Below are positions 1 to 7,757 of a DNA stretch of 64,000 bases, piece by piece. The translations under genes were made by a program, and so were the position numbers. The notes under the pieces are model-generated. The model saw only the letters and a program-made list of their open reading frames with translations, made no database searches and was not told the origin of the DNA. Source of the stretch: Hyphobacterium sp. CCMP332 (GTDB taxonomy: Bacteria; Bacteroidota; Bacteroidia; Cytophagales; CCMP332); NCBI GenBank assembly GCA_014323545.1, contig CP058647.1, positions 1,404,001-1,468,000 on the forward strand, read 5' to 3'. How positions within the stretch are numbered: position 1 is the first letter of the stretch; the number at the start of each line of letters is the position of its first letter.

Positions 1-425
1 TTGGTATCGGCTGGGTTCTTAAAGACGGTTATCCGCATGAAATGCGAGCTGCCGATTACGATGACTGGGTCAGCCCGACCATTGAGAAAAATGGAGAGAT
101 GATGCACGGATTAAACGGTGATATTCTGGTATGGAATCCTGTGACCCAAAGACGGCATGAATTGACTTCTATGGGAGTAAGGGTCACCAAAGAAAGCATG
201 AAAAAGCAGCTTGAAATTTCAGGTCAGCTTGATTTTTTAAATCTCCCTTATCATCAGGCCATTTTAAACGATGAAATACCATTGAGTATCGGCGGTGGTA
301 TTGGACAGGCCAGAACCTATATGTATTTATTGCGATGCGCACATCTTGGTGAAGTGACCGTGTCCATCTGGCCGGATCAATTGAAAAAAATCTGTGCCGA
401 GAAGAATATTCATGTGCTTGAGTAA
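1..425 (+). CDS. asnA: Aspartate-ammonia ligase (asparagine synthetase A), C-terminal part
   Basis: This is the 3' end of a gene that begins before the window. The open frame runs back to the first bases (GIGWVLKDGYPHEMRAADYD from position 3), so the ATG at 42 is internal. AsnA makes asparagine from aspartate, ammonia and ATP in the cytoplasm and has a class II aminoacyl-tRNA synthetase fold. The visible part has the family's C-terminal region: an RAADYDDW stretch, LNGDILVWNP, and the glycine-rich SIGGGIGQAR motif 3 (the arginine is the motif 3 ATP-binding residue), followed by a short tail typical of AsnA. The next gene begins about 65 bases downstream on the same strand. The family call is firm; only the missing N-terminus limits it. 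Confidence 0.93.
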   Translation, partial: GIGWVLKDGYPHEMRAADYDDWVSPTIEKNGEMMHGLNGDILVWNPVTQRRHELTSMGVRVTKESMKKQLEISGQLDFLNLPYHQAILNDEIPLSIGGGIGQARTYMYLLRCAHLGEVTVSIWPDQLKKICAEKNIHVLE

Positions 426-489
426 GATGCAAAAATTGGCCTGTGAATTAAAAAAGAAATCATCATATTTAATACCTGAATTTATAAGC

Positions 490-981
490 ATGAAATATTT
501 AACATTTTTTCTCGCAATCGCTATTGTCGCATTTTTTTCATCCTGTTCTGAACAATCCCATGATTCTCATTCGGGGCATGAAGAGGCTGAAGGCCATTCA
601 CATGAAAAAGGCGACGGCCATTCGCATGAAGAAGGGCATTCACATGAAAATTATGAAGTTCGCTTAAACGAGGGAGAAAAGTGGGAAGCCAACCCCGAAA
701 CTACAGAAGGCATTAAAGCGATGAAGCAAAGCGTTAATGATTTTTTAGCCGAAGAGTCGGACAAAGACTTTGCACTTTTAAAAGAAGATTTGGAAATGGA
801 GTTTCAAAATATTTTTCAGAAATGCACCATGACCGGCGAGGCCCATGAGCAGCTTCATAATTATCTCCTGCCCATGAAACATATTTTTGAAGAGCTGGAG
901 TCAACGGATGAAGCATTGCTGGATGAAAAACTCGGAGAATTGCAGGATCATTTGGCCGAGTATTCGAATTATTTCGAATAG
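490..981 (+). CDS. Histidine-rich lipoprotein, possible metal binder
   Basis: The product is 163 residues from the ATG at 490. The longer upstream frame would overlap asnA and lacks a signal. The first 18 or so residues form a lipoprotein signal ending FFSSC, so the mature protein should be membrane-anchored in the envelope. Directly after it is a segment of about 35 residues built from repeated GHSHE units with Asp, Glu and Gly, the kind of sequence that binds Zn, Ni or Cu in metal-handling proteins. The remaining 100 or so residues are acidic and helical (for example LLKEDLEMEFQNIFQKC and HEQLHNYLLPMKHIFEELES), like small helical-bundle metal-binding domains. I do not recognise a named family. 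Metal buffering is inferred from composition only. It ends 2 bases before the next start, so the pair may be co-transcribed. Confidence 0.8.
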   Translation: MKYLTFFLAIAIVAFFSSCSEQSHDSHSGHEEAEGHSHEKGDGHSHEEGHSHENYEVRLNEGEKWEANPETTEGIKAMKQSVNDFLAEESDKDFALLKEDLEMEFQNIFQKCTMTGEAHEQLHNYLLPMKHIFEELESTDEALLDEKLGELQDHLAEYSNYFE

Positions 982-983
982 CA

Positions 984-1499
984 ATGGTCACACTCTACAT
1001 TGCTTCCTCATTAGACGGCTTTATCGCAGATGAAAAAGGCGGAATCGACTGGCTTGAAAATCCGGATCTCCATGAAAAAGATGAGGATTATGGCTACGGT
1101 GATTTTATTAAAGATATCGAAGTAACTTTTATGGGTGGAAATACCTATGAGCAGGTACTGGGATTTGGAGTATGGCATTATGGAGATCTCGAGAATTATA
1201 TTTTCACTTCCTCATTGAAAGTTGATCCCAAACATGGGAATGCAATAAAATCAGTGGATGAAGTATTAAATATCATCCCTAAAAAAAACTGCTGGCTTAT
1301 CGGTGGTGGAAGGCTCAATGATGAATTCTTAAGAAGAGGCCTAATCGACAAAATAATACTAACTACCATTCCGGTTTTTCTTGGAAAAGGCATTCCAATC
1401 TTTAATGTAGAATTAAATTCAAATCATTTTAGTTTAGAGAAGCATCGCTCTTACCCAAATGGGGTAATTCAGTATTATCTGTCAAAAGCGGATAAGTAG
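984..1499 (+). CDS. Dihydrofolate reductase-family protein (RibD C-terminal-like)
   Basis: The product is 171 residues, normal for the YwjB/YyaP-type DHFR-like family. It opens with MVTLYIASSLDGFIAD, the usual start of these proteins. It also has FMGGNTYEQV in the NADPH-binding region, and WLIGGGRLNDEFLRRGLID and IPVFLGKGIPIF near the C-terminus, which are hallmark segments. The predicted role is an NADPH-dependent reductase; the substrate cannot be told from sequence, and homologues are often not true folate enzymes. The start lies 2 bases after the lipoprotein stop, suggesting co-transcription. Its 3' end overlaps the converging sterol desaturase gene by 71 bases. Confidence 0.85.
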   Translation: MVTLYIASSLDGFIADEKGGIDWLENPDLHEKDEDYGYGDFIKDIEVTFMGGNTYEQVLGFGVWHYGDLENYIFTSSLKVDPKHGNAIKSVDEVLNIIPKKNCWLIGGGRLNDEFLRRGLIDKIILTTIPVFLGKGIPIFNVELNSNHFSLEKHRSYPNGVIQYYLSKADK

Positions 1500-2691
1500 G
1501 CATTAGCCAAAACAAAGAGACTAGAAGCCATGCAATTCCGCTAATTAAAATCGGATTGCTCCATGCTATACCACCCATCAGGTAAACAAAAAATGGAATT
1601 GTAATTATTAATCGACTCAATTCCAGGTAATAGGCAATTTTTCTTCCATTAAACAATAAACCCAAAACAGCCATTGCAAAAAAGATCATGACTGCCCCCC
1701 AGAGACGCGTCTGAAAATCAAAAGTCTGTTGCTGAAATAAATAAAAGGCGGTTCCTCCAAGCGCAATCAGATATTGGAAAAATAAATAAAGATTTAGTCT
1801 CAGTGGAAGGGTGATATTGAATTTCTGATACGTATCCTTTTGCACTTCCTGAGGGGCGCGATACCCTCCCAATTCGGCTGGTAACCAACCGGGTTTGAAA
1901 AACAAAAGCTTTAACTTGTTCCCTAAGCCTTTTACCTGCTTTAGATCATTCCAAATATTACCATAGTGTGCCACCTGCGCATAGACCGGATTAAAACTGT
2001 TGAGGGGAGTTGTTATGCCATATGTCGGCCGCTCTTCCTCCTTTTGAAAAGTACCGAACATTTTATCCCAGATAATAAACGTCCCCGCGTGATTTTTGTC
2101 GATGTATTTTGGATTTCTTCCGTGATGGACTCTGTGATGCGAAGGTGTATTCATCAGCCATTCCAAAGGGCCGAGATTTCCAATGGCTTCTGTGTGGATC
2201 CAGAACTGATATAAAAGATTGATTGCAGAAATCAGTAAAAACCATTCTGTCTTAAATCCAATCAATGCCAGGGGTAAATAAAAGTAAAAAGTAAATACCT
2301 TTTGCATGGCGCTTTGTCTTAACGCCACAGATAAGTTGTATTCTTCACTTTGATGGTGAACTACATGTCCGGCCCAGAATAGATTGACTTCATGACTTGT
2401 TCTGTGCGCCCAGTAATAAAAAAAGTCCACGCCCATAAAAGCTATCACCCACCAATACCAGGTTTCAGGAATATTAAAGATGTGAAAGTTCTGATATACA
2501 AGATCGTAGGCTGCGATGGTAAAGACTTTGGCAAAAACACCGGATACCTGTTCTGTTATACCACAACTCATATTGGCGAAGGTATCATTTAAGCGATAGC
2601 GCTTTTTATTTTTGATCCTGTCGTAGAGCAATTCCAATCCTATCAAAAGGAAAAAAATCGGGATACTAAGTACAATGAGGTTAACGTTCAT
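1429..2691 (-). CDS. Sterol desaturase family membrane enzyme
   Basis: The 420-residue protein belongs to the fatty acid hydroxylase/sterol desaturase superfamily, di-iron membrane enzymes that hydroxylate or desaturate lipid chains or cleave ether lipids. It has the conserved histidine clusters: HRTSHE near residue 116, HVVHHQSEEYN near 130, and HHRVHH near 205, plus WIHTE. Several hydrophobic segments lie at the N-terminus and in the C-terminal 120 residues, so it is an integral membrane protein. The layout (long C-terminal membrane extension after the His boxes) resembles bacterial alkylglycerol monooxygenase-like members, but the substrate is not determined. Its last 23 codons overlap the tail of the converging reductase gene. 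The ATG at 2691 is the first good start. Confidence 0.88.
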   Translation of the reverse strand: MNVNLIVLSIPIFFLLIGLELLYDRIKNKKRYRLNDTFANMSCGITEQVSGVFAKVFTIAAYDLVYQNFHIFNIPETWYWWVIAFMGVDFFYYWAHRTSHEVNLFWAGHVVHHQSEEYNLSVALRQSAMQKVFTFYFYLPLALIGFKTEWFLLISAINLLYQFWIHTEAIGNLGPLEWLMNTPSHHRVHHGRNPKYIDKNHAGTFIIWDKMFGTFQKEEERPTYGITTPLNSFNPVYAQVAHYGNIWNDLKQVKGLGNKLKLLFFKPGWLPAELGGYRAPQEVQKDTYQKFNITLPLRLNLYLFFQYLIALGGTAFYLFQQQTFDFQTRLWGAVMIFFAMAVLGLLFNGRKIAYYLELSRLIITIPFFVYLMGGIAWSNPILISGIAWLLVSLFWLMPTYPLLTDNTELPHLGKSDASLN

Positions 2692-2806
2692 AAGATCAAA
2701 TACAAAAATAATAAAAGAAGAAGGGAAAAATGTCTTTAGTTCGCATAAGATAAATTGACAATTTCTCTGTCATTTTCTTATTTCGTGCCCCCAAAGAAAA
2801 ATTATT

Positions 2807-3793
2807 ATGGAAGCTCAGGAAAAAACAGACTTAATTCAGGAACATCAGTCGAAGATTAAAGATGTAATGACTGAGGTGTCAAAGGTTGTCATCGGACAGG
2901 ATTATATGCTTAATCGCTTAATGATCGGGCTTTTTACAAATGGTCATATTTTGCTCGAAGGTGTACCCGGACTCGCCAAAACCTTAACCATCAATACCCT
3001 CGCGCAAGTCATGCATCTGGATTTTCAAAGAATTCAATTTACACCTGATCTTTTGCCGGCAGATTTAATTGGTACTATGATTTATAATCAGCAAAAATCA
3101 GATTTCGAAGTTAAGAAAGGACCGATTTTTGCGAATATGATTCTGGCAGACGAGATCAACCGTTCTCCTGCCAAGGTGCAATCCGCCCTGCTCGAAGCCA
3201 TGCAGGAAAAGCAGGTCACCATAGGAGAAGAAACATTTAAGCTGGATAAACCCTTCTTTGTGATGGCCACTCAAAACCCTGTGGAGCAGGAAGGAACCTA
3301 TCCATTGCCCGAAGCCCAGGTCGACCGATTTATGATGAAGGTATTTGTAGACTACCCTTCAAAAGAGGATGAACTGGCTGTAATGCGAAGAATGGCCAAT
3401 ATGCAATTCGATGGCGATGTAAAAACCATACTTAAAAAAGAAGACATTTTCGCAATCAGAGAGGAAGTCAATAAAGTTAAAATCTCAGAATCACTTGAGA
3501 AATACATCATTGAGCTTGTTTTTGCTACGAGGAAACCAAAAGAGTATGGTTTAAACGACGAGGCTGAATATATTTCCTTTGGCGCCTCACCGCGTGCCAG
3601 TATCAACATGAATCTTGCGGCAAAAGCCATCGCCTATTTCAACGAAAGAAATTATGTGCTGCCGGAAGACATCAAAGAAGTAGCCAGCGATATATTAAAT
3701 CACAGAATCCTGTTGAATTTTGAAGCGGAGGCAGATGGCATTTCATCCTATCAGATAATAGATAGAATTTTGGAGAAAATTAAAATTCTCTGA
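2807..3793 (+). CDS. MoxR-family AAA+ ATPase
   Basis: The 328-residue protein has the full MoxR core: Walker A region GVPGLAKT (the usual MoxR variant), the Walker B/DEINRSPAKVQSALLEAMQE segment, sensor 1 in FFVMATQNPVEQEGTYPLPEAQ, the VDRFMMK box, and a C-terminal lid with SFGASPRASINM. MoxR proteins act as chaperone-like ATPases in maturation of metalloenzymes or envelope complexes. The usual partner, a DUF58 gene with VWA-domain genes downstream, is absent: the next gene, 172 bases on, is dihydroorotase. It is divergent from the sterol desaturase with 115 bases between them. The family call is certain; the client protein is unknown. Confidence 0.95.
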   Translation: MEAQEKTDLIQEHQSKIKDVMTEVSKVVIGQDYMLNRLMIGLFTNGHILLEGVPGLAKTLTINTLAQVMHLDFQRIQFTPDLLPADLIGTMIYNQQKSDFEVKKGPIFANMILADEINRSPAKVQSALLEAMQEKQVTIGEETFKLDKPFFVMATQNPVEQEGTYPLPEAQVDRFMMKVFVDYPSKEDELAVMRRMANMQFDGDVKTILKKEDIFAIREEVNKVKISESLEKYIIELVFATRKPKEYGLNDEAEYISFGASPRASINMNLAAKAIAYFNERNYVLPEDIKEVASDILNHRILLNFEAEADGISSYQIIDRILEKIKIL

Positions 3794-3965
3794 TCTTGAA
3801 TTGACCAAATTGCAATTTTGTAATTAGTATTCCGGTACAAAAATCAATCTATAATTAGAATTTAGGGCTTTGGTCTTAAAACAAAGTCCTTTGGCATCAA
3901 AACTGATTAATCGCATTGTTTTTTTTAAAATCTGGGCTGTATATTTAAGTTACTAAAATCAATCT
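3794..3965. other. Non-coding gap between moxR and the dihydroorotase gene
   Basis: This 172-base AT-rich gap holds no gene. It carries a 13-base direct repeat, AAAATCAATCTAT, at 3840-3852 and again at 3955-3967; the second copy runs into the ATG of dihydroorotase. A weak stem (GGCTTTG...CAAAGTCC, about 3864-3886) could be a terminator for moxR, but its stem is short. The promoter for the downstream gene must lie here; I see no clear TAnnTTTG element. Confidence 0.4.
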
Positions 3966-5297
3966 ATGCGCACTATCATCAAATCAGCTCAAATTGTTAA
4001 TGAAGGCAAACGTTATATCGGCGATATTTTAATTGAAGATGGCCGGATTTCGAAAGTAGATACAACCATTGAGGAGCTGGCTGATAAGGTGATCAATGCC
4101 GAAGGATTGACCGCTTTTCCGGGTCTTATAGATGATCAGGTTCATTTTCGAGAACCCGGCCTGACGCATAAAGCCGAAATTGAAACCGAAGCAAGAGCAG
4201 CCGTAGCAGGAGGTGTTACTTCCTATATGGAAATGCCCAATACAAAACCACAAGCCACCACACAACATTTACTCGAACAGAAATACGAGCGGGCTTCAAA
4301 AGTTTCCCTGGCTAATTATTCATTTTACATGGGTACCACCAATGAAAACATCGATGAGGTTTTGCGAACCGACCCTAATAAGGTATGCGGAATAAAGATA
4401 TTCATGGGCTCGAGTACGGGTAATATGCTGGTTGATGATTACAATACCTTAAACATGGTTTTTAGCAATGCCCCAACCTTAATTGCCACGCATTGTGAGG
4501 ATGAAGCGACCATCCGGCAGAATACCGATAAAGCCAAATTAAAATACGGAGAAGATATCCCATTCGAAGAGCATCCAAATATCAGAAGTCGTGAAGCCTG
4601 TTTGAAATCATCTTCATTGGCCGTAGATCTTGCGAAAAAAACCGGTGCAAGATTACATGTACTGCATATTTCTACCGAAGAAGAATTGAAATTATTTTCG
4701 AACAGTGTTAAATTAAAAGACAAGAAAATCACAGCTGAAGCCTGCATTCATCACATGTGGTTTAATGATTTCGATTATGCCACTAAAGGATCCTTGATAA
4801 AATGGAATCCCGCCGTAAAACGAGAAAGCGATCGACTGGCAATACTTGAGGCAGTAAATAATGATACCATTGATGTGATTGCAACTGATCACGCACCTCA
4901 TACACTGGAAGAAAAGCAAAACAAATACCTCAATGCCCCTTCTGGAGGGCCGCTCGTTCAACATTCCCTTTTAGCATTACTCGACTTGTACAAACAAGGT
5001 AAAATTACACTTGAGCACATAGCTAAAAAAACAGCTCATGATGTTGCCACTTTGTTTCAAATTAAAGATCGCGGTTATTTGCGCGAAGGCTATTGGGCGG
5101 ATATCGTATTGGTGAATTTAAAAAAACCACATACCGTTTACAGCCAGAATGTATTTTATAAATGTGGCTGGTCTCCTTTTGAAGGCCACACATTCCCATC
5201 ATCTGTAATTCATACCTTCATATCCGGAAATCATGTCTACGATCAGGGCCAGTTCCATGAAGAGAAGAAAGGAATGCGCTTAGATTTTACCAGATAG
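3966..5297 (+). CDS. pyrC: Dihydroorotase
   Basis: The 443-residue amidohydrolase catalyses reversible ring closure of carbamoyl-aspartate to dihydroorotate in pyrimidine synthesis. It shows the class I dihydroorotase pattern: GLIDDQVHFREPGLTHK near residue 56, MEMPNT, the lysine region CGIKIFMGSSTGNM (the lysine is expected to be carboxylated and bridge the metals), ATHCEDE, LHVLHIST, and the catalytic ATDHAPH near residue 305. The first histidine of the usual HxH metal motif is replaced by glutamine (QVH). From memory this occurs in other Cytophagales and Flavobacteria homologues, so it probably does not mean loss of function. CarB lies 36 kb away in the same window; no other pyr genes adjoin it. 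Confidence 0.93.
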   Translation: MRTIIKSAQIVNEGKRYIGDILIEDGRISKVDTTIEELADKVINAEGLTAFPGLIDDQVHFREPGLTHKAEIETEARAAVAGGVTSYMEMPNTKPQATTQHLLEQKYERASKVSLANYSFYMGTTNENIDEVLRTDPNKVCGIKIFMGSSTGNMLVDDYNTLNMVFSNAPTLIATHCEDEATIRQNTDKAKLKYGEDIPFEEHPNIRSREACLKSSSLAVDLAKKTGARLHVLHISTEEELKLFSNSVKLKDKKITAEACIHHMWFNDFDYATKGSLIKWNPAVKRESDRLAILEAVNNDTIDVIATDHAPHTLEEKQNKYLNAPSGGPLVQHSLLALLDLYKQGKITLEHIAKKTAHDVATLFQIKDRGYLREGYWADIVLVNLKKPHTVYSQNVFYKCGWSPFEGHTFPSSVIHTFISGNHVYDQGQFHEEKKGMRLDFTR

Positions 5298-5318
5298 TAA
5301 ATGGTCTGATCATTTTTA

Positions 5319-5326
5319 TATTTTTG
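5319..5326 (+). promoter_or_regulatory. Bacteroidota-type -7 promoter element
   Basis: TATTTTTG fits the TAnnTTTG -7 consensus of Bacteroidota. It lies 17 bases before the ATG of the M1 peptidase gene. No clear -33 TTTG is visible, so this rests on one motif. Confidence 0.45.
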
Positions 5327-5343
5327 CGCCAAGTTCAAATGCT

Positions 5344-7197
5344 ATGAGAAATATTTTTTCGCTATTACTCTTGTTTTCAGCCTTATTATTTTCCTGTGAA
5401 CAAGAACACCAAGAGACTAAAACTGATAATAAAGTGACAAAGGATGCCCATTCTTTTGCTGATCCGCAAAAAGCCAAAGTGACTCATCTCGATTGGGATG
5501 CCAAAATCGATTTTGAAAATAAAATAATTGAAGCAACTGCTACTTACGATATTGAAACATCGGAAGACGCAGACAGCATAATTTTTGATACCAGAGATCT
5601 CAATATTTCTCAGGTATGGGTCGATGATGAAGAAGTTGGGTTTAGCATTGGAGAAAAAGATGAAATACTTGGTTCGCCACTAAATATTCCGGTTAGCTCT
5701 AAAAGTAAAAAGGTACGTATTGCTTATTCGACCTCGCCGAAAGCAGCTGCCCTTCAATGGTTAGAGCCCGTTCAGACAGCCGGAAAAGAAAACCCCTTCC
5801 TATTTACACAATCACAAGCCATTTTGGCAAGAACATGGATTCCATGTCAGGATTCTCCCGGAATTAGATTTAGCTACAATGCGAAAGTTGAAGTGCCTTC
5901 AGGTCTTTTAGCATTAATGAGCGCAAGAAATCCCAAATCAACACACCCGAGCGGCGTATATGAATTTGTGATGCCACAACCCATACCTTCTTATTTAATG
6001 GCTTTAGCTGTAGGCGATCTCGCTTTTGAGGAAATTGGACCCAGGACCGGCGTTTATGCCGAGCCTTCCATGCTCAATGCTTCTGCATATGAATTTGAAG
6101 ACATGGAAAAGATGTTGGTGGCCGCGGAAAACCTCTATGGCAAATACGCCTGGGAGAGATACGATGTTATCGTCCTTCCACCTAGTTTTCCCTTTGGTGG
6201 AATGGAAAATCCAAGGTTAACTTTTGCTACGCCTACAATTATTGCAGGTGATAAATCACTAACGGCGCTTATTGCACATGAATTAGCACATAGCTGGAGT
6301 GGAAATGTAGTTACCAATTCTACCTGGGATGATTTTTGGCTCAACGAAGGATTCACAGTTTATTTCGAATTGAGAATCATGGAAGAAGTTTTTGGGAAGG
6401 ACTATGCAGATATGCTCGCGCTTTTGGGCTATCAAGGATTAATGGAAACACTGGATGATATGGGTCCGGATAACAAGGACACCAGACTAAAACTCGATCT
6501 TGCTGGCAGGGATCCTGATGATGGAATGACTGATATCGCTTATGAAAAAGGAAATTTCTTTTTGAGAACCATTGAAAAGACAGTGGGCCGTGAAGAATTT
6601 GATGCTTTTCTTAAAAGCTATTTTGAGAAATTTGGATTCAAGCCCATGGATACAGAGCAATTCATGACTTATCTAAAGTCTGAATTACTGACAAGTCCCG
6701 AACTGTTGGAACAAGTAAGGCCAGATGAGTGGGTTTATCAGGCGGGTATTCCTGATAATATTCCAATTCCGGAATCAAATCGATTTGAACTGGTTGATAC
6801 TGAAATTGAAAAATGGAAATCCGGGATTGCGGCTTCAAAATTGGATACATCCGAATGGACTACACATGAGTGGCTACATTTTTTAAGGGCACTGCCGGAT
6901 TCAATGTCTATGGATCAAATGACCGATCTGGATAATTCATTTGGGCTTACCCGTTCCGGAAATAATGAAATATTGGGCATATGGTTGGTAAAGGTTGTAG
7001 CCAATCAATATAAGCCCGGGTATGATAAATTGAGAACATTTTTGGTCAATGTGGGACGTCGAAAATTTCTAAGTCCCATTTACAAGGAAATGGCGAAAGA
7101 CGAAGCGATGAAAAAAATGGCGAAAGACATATATTCAGAAGCCAGACCCAATTACCACTCCGTGTCATATTTGTCAATTGATGAAATTTTAAAATAA
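5344..7197 (+). CDS. M1-family metallopeptidase, lipoprotein (LTA4 hydrolase-like aminopeptidase)
   Basis: The 617-residue protein starts with a lipoprotein signal (lipobox LLFSC at residues 15-19), so it is probably anchored in the envelope. It has the M1 exopeptidase motif GGMENP and the zinc site HELAH at 312-316, with the third ligand Glu335 in LNEGF, at the standard 18-residue spacing. A Tyr in the DIAYEKGNFFLRT segment is the expected catalytic tyrosine. The C-terminal 150 residues fit the helical domain of LTA4-hydrolase-like aminopeptidases. It should remove N-terminal residues from peptides. The gene stands alone behind its own TAnnTTTG element. Confidence 0.93.
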   Translation: MRNIFSLLLLFSALLFSCEQEHQETKTDNKVTKDAHSFADPQKAKVTHLDWDAKIDFENKIIEATATYDIETSEDADSIIFDTRDLNISQVWVDDEEVGFSIGEKDEILGSPLNIPVSSKSKKVRIAYSTSPKAAALQWLEPVQTAGKENPFLFTQSQAILARTWIPCQDSPGIRFSYNAKVEVPSGLLALMSARNPKSTHPSGVYEFVMPQPIPSYLMALAVGDLAFEEIGPRTGVYAEPSMLNASAYEFEDMEKMLVAAENLYGKYAWERYDVIVLPPSFPFGGMENPRLTFATPTIIAGDKSLTALIAHELAHSWSGNVVTNSTWDDFWLNEGFTVYFELRIMEEVFGKDYADMLALLGYQGLMETLDDMGPDNKDTRLKLDLAGRDPDDGMTDIAYEKGNFFLRTIEKTVGREEFDAFLKSYFEKFGFKPMDTEQFMTYLKSELLTSPELLEQVRPDEWVYQAGIPDNIPIPESNRFELVDTEIEKWKSGIAASKLDTSEWTTHEWLHFLRALPDSMSMDQMTDLDNSFGLTRSGNNEILGIWLVKVVANQYKPGYDKLRTFLVNVGRRKFLSPIYKEMAKDEAMKKMAKDIYSEARPNYHSVSYLSIDEILK

Positions 7198-7353
7198 GCC
7201 GAAATTAGTCTTTAATTTATTTTCCTTCTAAGCAATGTTTCAATTTTTGAGCTGCTCACCCGCTAAAGTATGGCCCAGGTGTATTGTGAAGAAATTAGAT
7301 TCAGGATGCTCAATTTTTATTAGATCTTGCTTAGAACTTGTGATTTTAAATAG

Positions 7354-7731
7354 TTATTCAGGTTCACTTTCACCGTTTCTCCTCACCTTAATAAAGAAGA
7401 TAAAGTGATAACCTATCAAAGCTCCAATGAGAGGCATAATTGGAATTTCCATCCAATGCGTTGTGCCGAAAATAAATAAAATTATAACACCTATAAATGC
7501 ACAAAAAACTGAAGCAATGAGCCTTGCTAATAAATGAATCCCCTCGAGATGATTGTTGAGCCCTTCGAGAAAAAAACCCATTCCCCAAACACCCAAAACA
7601 TTAAATCCTGCTGCAATCAGTGGTTGAAATCTATCAGGGGTTTCAAATAAATGAATAACATATAAAGCAAGAAAATACCCCATCAAAGCCTGCAGGATTA
7701 TAGACAATAAGACTTTTAATGTATTTCCCAT
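7354..7731 (-). CDS. Small membrane protein of unknown function
   Basis: The 125-residue protein has about four hydrophobic segments: residues 5-25, 38-56, 66-87 and 97-114. The tail is short and charged (VRRNGESEPE). It looks like a small inner-membrane protein. I do not recognise the family. It lies 26 bases after the pyruvate carboxylase stop would be in gene order upstream of it: both are on the minus strand, with this gene's ATG at 7731 just beyond the carboxylase stop at 7758, so the two are likely co-transcribed with the carboxylase first. The 156 bases beyond its stop (7198-7353) show no gene. Confidence 0.7.
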   Translation of the reverse strand: MGNTLKVLLSIILQALMGYFLALYVIHLFETPDRFQPLIAAGFNVLGVWGMGFFLEGLNNHLEGIHLLARLIASVFCAFIGVIILFIFGTTHWMEIPIMPLIGALIGYHFIFFIKVRRNGESEPE

Positions 7732-7757
7732 GTGATTAAAATTACAAAATTTTTAAA

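Noticed and set aside
394-489. A longer start for the His-rich lipoprotein
   Set aside because: It would overlap asnA by 32 bases and place 32 non-signal residues before the lipoprotein signal.
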